From: Elusimicrobiota bacterium
GTDB taxonomy: Bacteria; Elusimicrobiota; Elusimicrobia; UBA1565; UBA9628
Reading direction: 5' to 3'
Assembly (NCBI GenBank): GCA_028871595.1
Contig: JAGWMT010000011.1
Location: forward strand, 1-26,462
DNA length: 26,462 nt
Shown here: piece by piece, positions 7,599 to 15,341 of the stretch
How positions within the stretch are numbered: position 1 is the first letter of the stretch
Layout: each line of letters starts with the position of its first letter
Notes under the pieces: model-generated
Told to the model about the DNA's origin: nothing
The model's input: the letters and a program-made list of their open reading frames with translations, nothing else
The model's database searches: none
Position numbers and translations under genes: made by a program

Positions 7599-8534
7599 TC
7601 AGCGCCGGGTGAAAGTCCTCAGGATCGAAGCGGCCAATTCCCGAAACTTGCTCACGCCCGATTCCACGCGCGCCCAGCGAAACGCTCGCGAGAGACCATC
7701 TTGGAGTAGCACGGCTTCCTCAGAGGTGATCACGGCCGCTTTTTGGCCGTACTCGACCGCGTCGCACAGATGACCGAGAAGTTGGGCGGAGGCATACAAT
7801 GCGATGGTCGCCGCCAACTCCGCGCGAGCGGCCTCCCGGCCGCCGCTCTTCATTATTCGTTCCAGGCGGGCGCGGCGCGCGGCGGGGGTCGGGACGTAGA
7901 GGGCCTTGCCCCACACGGACTCGCCCTTGTGATGCAGGTGGCGCGCGTTGGCCGGGAGCAGTTCGTCGACCTCGATATTCGCGAGAACGTAATTTCGCGA
8001 CCGGAGATAGGCGTCGATGTCCGAAAAGAATCCTTGGCCGGTGTAAACCGGGATTAGTTCGAATTCCACTTTCAGGAGCTTGACGGCTCCCGTCGTCAAA
8101 AGGGCGTCGCCGCCGCGAAGAACTTGGTAATCGTGGCCTTCCACGTTGACGTCCATCGCGTCCACGGTGTCGTAGCGCCCCTTGAAGAAGTCATCGAGCG
8201 AGACGCAGTCGACCGAGAGCGTCTTCTTCGTCAGCATGTTGTCGAAGCGGAAGCGGTCGACGAATTCCGCCAGCGGTTGATGAAGGGACGACGCGCGTTC
8301 ATCGTGCGCCACGTGAAAGGTTGCTTTTCCGGATTTGTCTGAAATGCAGCGCGGCGCGCCGTTGCCGTCGGCGGCGGTGGGTTCGAAATCGAAGGAGGTG
8401 ATGCGCTCTTTCGGAATCAGCGACCAGGGCGCCTTCAATTCCCCGCCCGAGCCGACGTCCGCGAACCCGATGTCGCGCCCATTGAGCGAGTTGAGCGTCT
8501 CGCGGCAAAAATCCCGGATTCTTTGCTCGGTCAT
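7599..8534 (-). CDS. FkbM family methyltransferase
   Basis: This is a 311-residue SAM-dependent methyltransferase. The FkbM signature is clear: FADVGSGG near residues 24-31, then DKSGKATFHV at about 66-75, the VDCVSLDDFF segment at 108-117, and DVNVEGHDYQVLRGG at about 128-142. FkbM-type enzymes are O-methyltransferases frequent in polysaccharide loci. Residues from about 210 to the end form an extra, mostly helical, Ala/Arg-rich extension that I cannot assign. It is the first gene of the five-gene minus-strand operon, and the ATG at 8534 lies about 90 bases from the divergent promoter region. I see no clear Shine-Dalgarno site. The acceptor sugar is unknown. Confidence 0.85.
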   Translation of the reverse strand: MTEQRIRDFCRETLNSLNGRDIGFADVGSGGELKAPWSLIPKERITSFDFEPTAADGNGAPRCISDKSGKATFHVAHDERASSLHQPLAEFVDRFRFDNMLTKKTLSVDCVSLDDFFKGRYDTVDAMDVNVEGHDYQVLRGGDALLTTGAVKLLKVEFELIPVYTGQGFFSDIDAYLRSRNYVLANIEVDELLPANARHLHHKGESVWGKALYVPTPAARRARLERIMKSGGREAARAELAATIALYASAQLLGHLCDAVEYGQKAAVITSEEAVLLQDGLSRAFRWARVESGVSKFRELAASILRTFTRR

Positions 8535-8710
8535 GGGTTGCTCGTGATTTCTCTCGCGCGGATCAAAAGGCTTTCCAAGCGCCCCGCCACGACGGGCGGC
8601 CCTCGGAAAATTCGATTCAAGTAGTATATTATATCCTCATCGTGAAGCGCCCTCCCGGGTGCGAATCCGGTTCGCGGGCGGATGTCGGCGGCGCCGGCGG
8701 AAGAATAAAA
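8535..8710. promoter_or_regulatory. Divergent promoter region between the FkbM and second Gfo/Idh genes
   Basis: This 176-base gap separates two divergent operons. An isolated A/T-rich island at 8611-8636 contains a perfect TATAAT on the minus strand (8633-8628), which would give the FkbM operon a leader of about 85 bases. On the plus strand TATATC at 8630-8635 ends exactly six bases before an in-frame GTG at 8642, the same geometry seen at other lead genes here. No good -35 hexamer is visible on either strand. The rest is GC-rich and featureless to me. Confidence 0.5.
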
Positions 8711-9814
8711 ATGAAAAAAAATATCGTGCACGTGGCGATCATCGGATGCGGGCGGATTTCCGGCCATCACTGCCGCTCCATCGCGGAGACTCCGGGCGTC
8801 GAGCTCGTCGCCGTGTGCGACCTGGTCGCCGAGAAGGCCAACGTCTACCGCGATCAGTTCGGAGCCAAGGCCTACGTGGACTACCACCGGATGCTGGCGG
8901 AGAATCCGCAGATCGATACCGTGGCCATCGTCACCCCATCCGGGATGCATTACGAGCACGCTCTCGACGTCATCGGCCGCTACCGCAAGAACATCATCGT
9001 GGAGAAGCCGACGTTCATGAGGTCTTCGCAGGTGAAGGAGGTCTACGCGAAGGCCGCCGAGGCGGGCGTCAAGATTTTCGCGGTCTTCCAGAACCGTCAT
9101 AACAAGGCCGTCAGGCGCGTTCTGCGCGGATTGTCGGAAGGCGAGTTGGGGAAGCTGCGGTCCGTCGCCGTGCGCGTGCGCTGGTGCCGGCCTCAGCGTT
9201 ACTACGACATGGCGCCTTGGCGGGGGACATTCGCGATGGACGGAGGATGTTTGACGAATCAGGGCATCCATCATATCGATCTCCTGCGGAAAATGGGCGG
9301 CGAGGTGTCCCGCGTCTGCGGCGTGCACAAAACCTTGGGGGCGAATATCGAGGTGGAGGACACCGCGACGGCCGCCATCGAATTCAAGAGCGGCGCGGTC
9401 GGAGCGCTTGAGATCACCACGGCCGCTCGCCCCATCGATTACGAGGCGAGCCTGTCCTTGGTCTGCGAGAACGGTCTGGCGCAGATCGGCGGCATCGCGG
9501 TCAACGAGCTCCAGGTGTACACCCCGGAGCCGGCCGCCTGCGCGGCGAACTCGGAGGACTTCTCGGGCAACGTCTACGGTCACGGCCACGTGAAGATCTA
9601 CGAGGAGATCCTGGCGGATGTCGAGAGGGTTCGTCCGTTCCCGGTCACAGAGGAGGATGCTTTCGCCACGATCCGGCTTCTGAACGCCTTCTACCGTTCC
9701 GATGAGGTGAAAGGCTGGGTCGCCGTCGACGAGGCCGGCGACAGCGCGCGCCTCGGCCGACCCGACGAAAAGTTGGCGGACCTGTACCGGACGCCCGTCC
9801 CGGTCCGTTCATGA
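8711..9814 (+). CDS. Gfo/Idh/MocA family sugar dehydrogenase (second copy)
   Basis: This 367-residue oxidoreductase has the Rossmann loop GCGRISGHH at 12-20, EKP at 98-100, and a C-terminal domain with GGCLTNQGIHHIDLL, whose Asp and His are the usual catalytic positions. It is more like the UDP-sugar 3-dehydrogenase (WbpB/WlbA-type) members than the first copy, but I cannot assign a substrate. I placed the start at the ATG at 8711, which puts the first beta strand at residues 6-12. An in-frame GTG at 8642 would add 23 Gly/Arg-rich residues, and the promoter geometry makes that alternative worth testing. An A8 run immediately follows the ATG. It overlaps the KdsB-like gene by four bases (ATGA), so the two are probably co-translated. 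Confidence 0.85.
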   Translation: MKKNIVHVAIIGCGRISGHHCRSIAETPGVELVAVCDLVAEKANVYRDQFGAKAYVDYHRMLAENPQIDTVAIVTPSGMHYEHALDVIGRYRKNIIVEKPTFMRSSQVKEVYAKAAEAGVKIFAVFQNRHNKAVRRVLRGLSEGELGKLRSVAVRVRWCRPQRYYDMAPWRGTFAMDGGCLTNQGIHHIDLLRKMGGEVSRVCGVHKTLGANIEVEDTATAAIEFKSGAVGALEITTAARPIDYEASLSLVCENGLAQIGGIAVNELQVYTPEPAACAANSEDFSGNVYGHGHVKIYEEILADVERVRPFPVTEEDAFATIRLLNAFYRSDEVKGWVAVDEAGDSARLGRPDEKLADLYRTPVPVRS

Positions 9815-10581
9815 AGATCTTCGGCATCGTGCCCGCGCGTATGGCCGCCTCCCGCTTTCCCGGGAAGCCCATGCACCCGATCCACGGGCGGCCGATGGTC
9901 GAGCATGTGTTCCTGCGCGCGATGATGCACCCCGGGTGGGCCAGGCTCGTTCTGGCGACGTGCGACCGCGAGATCGCCGATTTCGCCCGAGGCAAGAATA
10001 TCCCGGTCGTCATGACCGGGGACCATCACACCCGCGCGCTCGACCGCGTCGCCGAGGCCGTCGGGCGCCTGGGCGAGCCGGTCGCGGACGACGACATCGT
10101 GGTCTGCGTCCAGGGCGACGAGCCGATGATGCGTCCGGACATGATCGACGCGGTCCTGGCGCCCCTCTTGAAGGACCCGGCGATCGCGGGAACCATCCTG
10201 GCGATGCACATCGGCGACGAATCGATCTGGCGCAATCCCGACACGGTGAAGATCATTCACAACGCCGCGGGCGAGGTTCTCTACACCTCGCGCGCGCCCG
10301 TCCCCTACTGCAAGGGCGCGTTCACGCCCGAGCTCATGGCGCGCCGCATTTACGGTATCTTCGGTTTCCGCTGGCGCTATTTAAAAGCGTTCACCGCCCA
10401 CGCGGAGACGCGCCTGGAGAAGCTGGAATCCTGCGACAGCAACCGCATCCTCGACATGGACTTCCGCCAGCACATCGCGCCGTACCCGTACACCAAGTCC
10501 TTTTCGGTGGACAGCCCCGATGATATCGGGCTCGTCGAGGCGCATATGGCGGCGGACGAATATTGGGCGCGCTATAAGTAG
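9811..10581 (+). CDS. kdsB: KdsB-like CMP-sugar acid synthetase (3-deoxy-octulosonate cytidylyltransferase family)
   Basis: This 256-residue protein transfers CMP from CTP onto a 2-keto-3-deoxy sugar acid. The N-terminal nucleotide loop PARMAASRFPGKPM is at residues 8-21, the VCVQGDEPMM metal and sugar motif is near the middle, and the C-terminus ends SVDSPDDIGLVEAHM as in KdsB. Length matches KdsB (about 245-255). Differences such as MAAS for the usual YAST, FP for LP in the loop and a shortened C-terminus suggest it may use something other than ordinary Kdo. It lies four bases inside the end of a sugar dehydrogenase gene and one base before a large putative transferase, so it appears dedicated to this glycan. 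No KdsA or KdsC is in the window. Housekeeping kdsB is the alternative reading. Confidence 0.8.
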   Translation: MKIFGIVPARMAASRFPGKPMHPIHGRPMVEHVFLRAMMHPGWARLVLATCDREIADFARGKNIPVVMTGDHHTRALDRVAEAVGRLGEPVADDDIVVCVQGDEPMMRPDMIDAVLAPLLKDPAIAGTILAMHIGDESIWRNPDTVKIIHNAAGEVLYTSRAPVPYCKGAFTPELMARRIYGIFGFRWRYLKAFTAHAETRLEKLESCDSNRILDMDFRQHIAPYPYTKSFSVDSPDDIGLVEAHMAADEYWARYK

Positions 10582-10582
10582 C

Positions 10583-12421
10583 ATGCTGCTGGTTTGGGAC
10601 CGCGACGGCGCTCCGCCCGACGCCGAAGGCGAGGTCCTGTATTGGCGCGACCACGCCGCGCCTGACGGCGCGTCCATACCGCGCCGGGTGGAGGATCACG
10701 CCGACCGCCTGAGGGCAAAGTACCTCGCGTTCATCCACGACCTGGGGCAGAGCCGCGTCGGCGGCCGGACCGTCGTCGAACACCTGTCCTTGGAGGACGG
10801 CTTCAGCCTCTGGTGGATGTCGCAGCTCGTGGAGAAGAGCCCCTTCAAGTCTCCTGGGATCTATTCTAGCCTCCGCCTTCTCGCGCTCGAGGAGGTCCTG
10901 GTCGAACGCAAGCCGGCCGCCGTGCGCTTCGTCGGGGCCGACGCCGCCCTCGCCCGAGCGATGCGGAGACTCTGCGGTAATCTGGGGATCGGTTTCGAGT
11001 GGAGCGAGGTCGACTCCTCGCGGAGGGGGTCTGGCGTGCGCGGCCTGGCTCGATTGCTGCCTTTCGCATTGAGGGGGGCGATCGCCCTCGCGCGAAGGTC
11101 ACTTGAGCGGTCCGTTTTTCGCGGGTTTCAGAAACCGTCGTGGTCCCCCGACAAGAAAGCCGTCTTCTTCTGCTCCTATTTCGCTCACCTCGATTCCGCG
11201 GCCTGCGCTCGGGGCGCTTTCGTCTCCCGTCAGTGGGGCAAACTGCCGGAAGCGTTGCGCGCCGAAGGGCGCGACACGAATTGGATCCACCATTCCATGT
11301 CCGGCGCCGGAGGCGTCCCGGCCGTGATGGGGCTCGACTGGCTCCGGCGCTTCAACGACGACGCGGGAACGCTTCAGGCGCACGCCTTTCTGGACTGCTA
11401 TCTTAGCTGGAGGGCCGTCGCGCGTGCGGCGAAGAACTGGCTTTGGCTGAACCGGGTCGCGTGGCGCCTTCGGAACGTCGATGAATTCTTCACGCCGAAC
11501 GGTTCCGCGGCGTGGCTGTGGCCGCTGCTGCGTGACGATTGGTGGACGTCCTTGACCGGCCCCGTCGCCGCCGGGAATTGTGTCTGGATCGAGCTTTTCG
11601 AGGAGGCGATGGGACAACTTCCGCCGCAGAGAAAGGGCGTCTATCTCTATGAAAACCAGGGATGGGAATACGCGATGCTCCGGTCTTGGCGCAGGCACGG
11701 CCATGGGGAGATCGTCGGCTACGCCCACACGACCGTGCCATTCTGGCACCTGTACTACTTCAACGATCCGCGCGACTGGGACCGGACCGCGGACCGCGCA
11801 ATGCCGCGGCCGGACCGTGTGGCGGTGAGCGGCGCGCCGGCGCGGAAACTTCTGACCGACGCTGGATTCCCCACGAAAGAACTCGTCGACGTCGAGGCGT
11901 TGCGGTACAACGGACTGGCCGCCTTGGTTCCGAAACCAGCCCGGGTGTCCGATAAGGTTGAAATCCTTGTCCTGGGAGACGTTTCCCCCAGATCGATGGA
12001 GAGGCTTATGGAAAATCTCGCCTATGCCATCCGCCGTCTACCCGCGGCATGGCGCTTCACGTTCAAACCCCATCCGCTGTACGACGTGCCTCTCGCGGGA
12101 AGGCCGCGACTGGAGCGGGTCGTCCAGACCGACGAGCCGCTCGATCGGATTCTCGGCCGGTACGACTTCGTGGTGGCCGGAAACAGCACGTCCGCCGCCG
12201 TGGACGCGCACCTGGCGGGCCTTCCCGTCGTCATCGAGTTGGACGGCGATGATTTCAACCTGAGCCCTCTGCGCGGCCGGCGGGGTGCTCGTTTCGCCGG
12301 AACGGCCGAGGAGTTCCTGGCGGCGCTTCGAGACGCCGTCGGGGTCTCGGAGAAGGCCGATGGGGAGCAGTTCTTCTTCCTCGATCCGGGCCTGCCGCGC
12401 TGGCGACGGCTCCTGGCCTAG
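10583..12421 (+). CDS. Large surface-carbohydrate biosynthesis protein, probable GT-B-like transferase
   Basis: This 612-residue cytoplasmic protein has no signal peptide or membrane segments. It resembles the surface carbohydrate biosynthesis proteins named after Leptospira O-antigen loci (LIC13510-type), but I make that link from memory. Landmarks are YENQGWE near residue 355, GYAHTTVPF near 379, AVSGAPARKLL near 413, the FKPHPLYDVPL segment near 493 and AGNSTSAAVDAHLAG near 532. The KPHP and later Ser/Thr-rich Rossmann segment recall the C-terminal donor-binding half of GT-B transferases and CDP-glycerol-type polymerases. The ATG at 10583 begins one base after the previous stop; the frame is open 63 bases further upstream but only inside the kdsB-like gene. 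It may transfer the CMP-activated sugar made by its neighbour, which is an inference. Its stop shares CTAG with the convergent ABC gene. Confidence 0.6.
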   Translation: MLLVWDRDGAPPDAEGEVLYWRDHAAPDGASIPRRVEDHADRLRAKYLAFIHDLGQSRVGGRTVVEHLSLEDGFSLWWMSQLVEKSPFKSPGIYSSLRLLALEEVLVERKPAAVRFVGADAALARAMRRLCGNLGIGFEWSEVDSSRRGSGVRGLARLLPFALRGAIALARRSLERSVFRGFQKPSWSPDKKAVFFCSYFAHLDSAACARGAFVSRQWGKLPEALRAEGRDTNWIHHSMSGAGGVPAVMGLDWLRRFNDDAGTLQAHAFLDCYLSWRAVARAAKNWLWLNRVAWRLRNVDEFFTPNGSAAWLWPLLRDDWWTSLTGPVAAGNCVWIELFEEAMGQLPPQRKGVYLYENQGWEYAMLRSWRRHGHGEIVGYAHTTVPFWHLYYFNDPRDWDRTADRAMPRPDRVAVSGAPARKLLTDAGFPTKELVDVEALRYNGLAALVPKPARVSDKVEILVLGDVSPRSMERLMENLAYAIRRLPAAWRFTFKPHPLYDVPLAGRPRLERVVQTDEPLDRILGRYDFVVAGNSTSAAVDAHLAGLPVVIELDGDDFNLSPLRGRRGARFAGTAEEFLAALRDAVGVSEKADGEQFFFLDPGLPRWRRLLA

Positions 12422-14142
12422 GCCGTCCGCGGCGTCATGGCGTGGACGGTCTTTTCCACGGCGTCGAACGCCGGAAGATCGTGCGAGATAGCGATGACCA
12501 GCGCGCGCCGGCTGAGGGCCGCGATCGTGCCGACGAGATCGCTCTTCGCGGCTTCGTCGAGACCGTTCGTCACCTCGTCGAGAACGAGGCAGTCGGCGTG
12601 CTGCGCGAGCGTCGAGGCGATAGCCAGGCGGCGGCGTTCGCCTCCCGAGAGGGAGCGTCCGGCCTCGGCCACTTCGGCGTCGAGTCCGCCGATCGTCCGC
12701 ACGAACGCGGCCGCGCCCGCCTGGTCCAGGCTGCGCCACAGCGCCTCATCGTCGAGCCGGCCCCAGGGATCGAGATTCCGCCGCACCGATCCGCGGAAGA
12801 GGAAGACGTCCTGGGTGACATAGCCGATCCTCGCCCGGTACCGCCGGGAGTCGTAGCGTTTCCCGGACGCCCCGATGTAGTTGATCTCGCCGGCGTTGGG
12901 TTCGCAGAGCCCGGAGATCAGATTGGCGAGGGTGGATTTCCCGCCTCCGGACTCCCCGGTGATCAGGTATAGACGGCCCGAGGAGATCGTGAGGCTCTTG
13001 TCCCGGATGACCTGCTGGCGGTCGAAGGAGTATCCGACGTTCTTGAGCTCGACACCGGCGAGAGGCTCGGGTAGAAGCTCGCGCACGGACTCCTCCGGGA
13101 TTAAGCATAGATCGCGGACTGGAGACAGGCAGCCGGAATAGCTGGTGAGGCTTCCGAAGGATGCGACGACGGTACTGAGTTGCGTCGCGGCGCGGTAGCC
13201 CAGGATGCCGACGCTGCCCAGGACCTGAATCTGGGCCGCGACGTTTCGTCCATGCCAGGCCGTCCAGAGCGAGAACGCGACCAAGAGGACCGGAAGAAGC
13301 AGTGGGCTAAACGCATTGATGAGCCCATTGGAGTACGCGAGAGATATCTCGGTACGCGTGAAGGCGTCCTGGCTGGCGAGTGCGGCGTCAAGGTGAGGCG
13401 CCAAATCTCCGAAGGCTTTGATCTGGAACAGACCGGAAAGGCGTTCGGTCGCGTCGGCGGAGAACAGTTGCCGTGCCTGGGCGAACCGGCTGGAGAGCGC
13501 GGCGTGGCGTTGATAGAGGAACCGAAGGAACAGTCCCGCGGGAAGCGTGACCAGCATCATCATCAGGGTGAGGCGGGGATTGACCAGGACGGCCATCAGG
13601 CCCAGGATGAGGAACGAGATCAAGGCGTAAAGCGTCCGCGCTCCCATCGTGAAATAGTTGGCGAATATTCCGGATTCCTCGGTGGCCGCCCCGACCCATC
13701 GACCGATGTTGCCCCGCCGCAGAAATTCCCAACGGCCGCGCATCACGCTGGCGATACAATGCTCCTGCAGCGTCCGGCGAATGACGGCCTGGGTCGTTCC
13801 TTCCATGCTCAGCAGCGCCGCGGTCAGGACCGCTTTGATGAGGAAGAGAGATGCGGCGGTGATGATCTGGGAACGGGTGTCCGCCATGAGCGCCGCCGGC
13901 AGCCAGGAGAGGAAATCCAGCGCCATCCCGCCGTTTGACTTATTTCCGGCGGCCGGAGTGAAGATGTTCACGAGCATCAGCCAGGCCATGCCTTCGACGG
14001 CGGAACTGAGCGGCGTCAGGAGGTAATAGCCCGTGAGGAGGGCGACGATGCGCGGCGGCATCAGGCCGGCGAGGCGGACCACGTCCCATGTCATGGTCCA
14101 TTTCGACGGCTCGCGGTCGGTGGAGGCTTCAGGCGCGGGCAT
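12418..14142 (-). CDS. ABC exporter half-transporter (fused membrane and ATPase domains)
   Basis: This 574-residue protein has an N-terminal type IV ABC transmembrane domain (hydrophobic helices spread over about residues 27-330) fused to a nucleotide-binding domain. The ATPase has Walker A GESGGGKST near 393-401, the LSGGERRR signature near 495 and Walker B CLVLDEVTNGLDE near 515. The organisation is that of MsbA or of the lipid-linked oligosaccharide flippase PglK, both of which act as homodimers at the inner membrane. As the only transporter in the window, it is the best candidate for moving the lipid-linked glycan. Its start at 14142 overlaps the pseC end by 14 bases. An ATG at 14094 would trim 16 polar residues. 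It could instead export a small molecule or peptide. Confidence 0.8.
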   Translation of the reverse strand: MPAPEASTDREPSKWTMTWDVVRLAGLMPPRIVALLTGYYLLTPLSSAVEGMAWLMLVNIFTPAAGNKSNGGMALDFLSWLPAALMADTRSQIITAASLFLIKAVLTAALLSMEGTTQAVIRRTLQEHCIASVMRGRWEFLRRGNIGRWVGAATEESGIFANYFTMGARTLYALISFLILGLMAVLVNPRLTLMMMLVTLPAGLFLRFLYQRHAALSSRFAQARQLFSADATERLSGLFQIKAFGDLAPHLDAALASQDAFTRTEISLAYSNGLINAFSPLLLPVLLVAFSLWTAWHGRNVAAQIQVLGSVGILGYRAATQLSTVVASFGSLTSYSGCLSPVRDLCLIPEESVRELLPEPLAGVELKNVGYSFDRQQVIRDKSLTISSGRLYLITGESGGGKSTLANLISGLCEPNAGEINYIGASGKRYDSRRYRARIGYVTQDVFLFRGSVRRNLDPWGRLDDEALWRSLDQAGAAAFVRTIGGLDAEVAEAGRSLSGGERRRLAIASTLAQHADCLVLDEVTNGLDEAAKSDLVGTIAALSRRALVIAISHDLPAFDAVEKTVHAMTPRTA

Positions 14143-15274
14143 CGAGCCCCTGGAAGACCGTCCTGATCACCCGGCGGACGTCGGCGTCGGTGAGGGCGGC
14201 GTGCATCGGAAGGGACAGGGCGCCCGCGTAATATCCCTCGGCGTTGGGAAGGCGCTTGCCCGCCCAGCCGCGGCGTTGGTAGAACGGGAGCTTGTGAACC
14301 GGGATATAGTGGACGTTGGCCAGGATTCCGCGCGCGTGGAGGTAGTCGTACAACGCGCGGCGGCGGGAAGCCGGGACTTGGATGGTGAACAGATGGTAGG
14401 CGTGCTCGCGGTCCTTCGGAAGGGCTTGAAGCCGGATCCTTGGGTCGCCGGAGAACGCTTTTTGATAGGCGCGCGCGATCTCTCGGCGCCTCTTGAGGAA
14501 CCGCGGCAATTTCTTGAGCTGGGATAGGCCGAGAGCGCACTGCAGGTCGGTGATGCGGTAGTTGAAGCCCAGCGCTTGCATCTCATAGTACCACCCGCCC
14601 TCGTTTTTCTTTTCGAGAAGCGCGGGATCGCGCGTGATCCCATGCGATCGGAACAGGCGCAGGCGGTCGCGCAGGTCCGGGCGATTGGTGAGGACGGCGC
14701 CACCTTCTCCGGTGGCGACGTGCTTGACGGGATGGAAGGAGAGGATCGCCATGTCCGAGCGGTCGCAGGCGCCGATGCGTTTTCCCTTGTAGGAGGCGCC
14801 GAGGGCATGAGCGGCGTCCTCGATGACGATCATCTTCCGCTTTCTCGCGAGCGCGCGGATTGTCTCCATTTCGGCCGGCAGTCCGGCGAAATGGACGGGC
14901 AGGACGGCTTTGGTGCGGGGGGAGAGGGCTTTCGCGAACGCGTCTGGGTCGAGGGTGATCGTGTCAGGGTTGACGTCGACGATGACGGGCTTGGCGCCGC
15001 AATACACGGCGGCGTTGGCGGTCGCCGCGAAGGTGATCGCGGGGACGACGGCCTCGTCGCCCGGGGCCAGTCCCGCGGCGAGGCAGGCGAGATGCAGGGC
15101 CGCGGTTCCGTTCGTGCAGGCGACCGCGTATTTTGCGCCGCACGCTTTCGCGAGCGCTTCCTCGAACGCGGTCACCGCGGGACCTTGGGTAAGCCAGGGC
15201 GAACGCAGGGCCTTGTCGACCGCGGCGCGATCCGCGGCGTCGATGACCTGACGGCCGTAAGACAGGGGCTTCAT
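14129..15274 (-). CDS. pseC: PseC, UDP-4-amino-4,6-dideoxy-N-acetyl-altrosamine transaminase
   Basis: This 381-residue DegT/DnrJ/EryC1 aminotransferase uses PLP and glutamate to aminate C4 of the PseB product in the pseudaminic acid pathway. The N-terminus SYGRQVIDAADR followed by LRSPWLTQGP is diagnostic of PseC. The PLP lysine is Lys184 in SFHPVKH, matching Lys183 of Helicobacter PseC, with VIEDAAHALGA before it at 150-160. I chose the ATG at 15274. The upstream extension to 15373 has no family match and would cross the promoter. The gene heads a two-gene unit with the ABC exporter and is divergent from a putative transferase. A -10-like TACGAT ends six bases before the ATG. Confidence 0.92.
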   Translation of the reverse strand: MKPLSYGRQVIDAADRAAVDKALRSPWLTQGPAVTAFEEALAKACGAKYAVACTNGTAALHLACLAAGLAPGDEAVVPAITFAATANAAVYCGAKPVIVDVNPDTITLDPDAFAKALSPRTKAVLPVHFAGLPAEMETIRALARKRKMIVIEDAAHALGASYKGKRIGACDRSDMAILSFHPVKHVATGEGGAVLTNRPDLRDRLRLFRSHGITRDPALLEKKNEGGWYYEMQALGFNYRITDLQCALGLSQLKKLPRFLKRRREIARAYQKAFSGDPRIRLQALPKDREHAYHLFTIQVPASRRRALYDYLHARGILANVHYIPVHKLPFYQRRGWAGKRLPNAEGYYAGALSLPMHAALTDADVRRVIRTVFQGLDARA

Positions 15275-15280
15275 ATTCAG

Positions 15281-15289
15281 ATCGTACCA
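15281..15289 (-). promoter_or_regulatory. Extended -10 promoter element of pseC
   Basis: On the minus strand TGGTACGAT runs from 15289 to 15281 and fits an extended -10 (TGnTAnnAT). Exactly six bases separate it from the pseC ATG at 15274, so transcription would begin at or next to the start codon. No -35 match is seen 17 bases upstream, as is common for extended -10 promoters. Confidence 0.45.
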
Positions 15290-15329
15290 AAACCGACGCG
15301 GAGGGCGCCTTCGCGGCTGGGGAATTTCA

Positions 15330-15335
15330 TACGAT
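15330..15335 (+). promoter_or_regulatory. -10-like element of the divergent transferase gene
   Basis: TACGAT at 15330-15335 is followed by six bases and then the GTG start at 15342. It mirrors the pseC element on the other strand, with 43 bases between the two hexamers, so the two promoters would share overlapping upstream regions around the GGCGCC palindrome at 15304-15309. Confidence 0.4.
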
Positions 15336-15341
15336 GTCCCC

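Noticed and set aside
8531..9589. Minus-strand open frame of over 350 codons opposite the second Gfo/Idh gene
   Set aside because: Its translation is His/Asp/Arg-rich shadow sequence, while the plus strand encodes a clear oxidoreductase.
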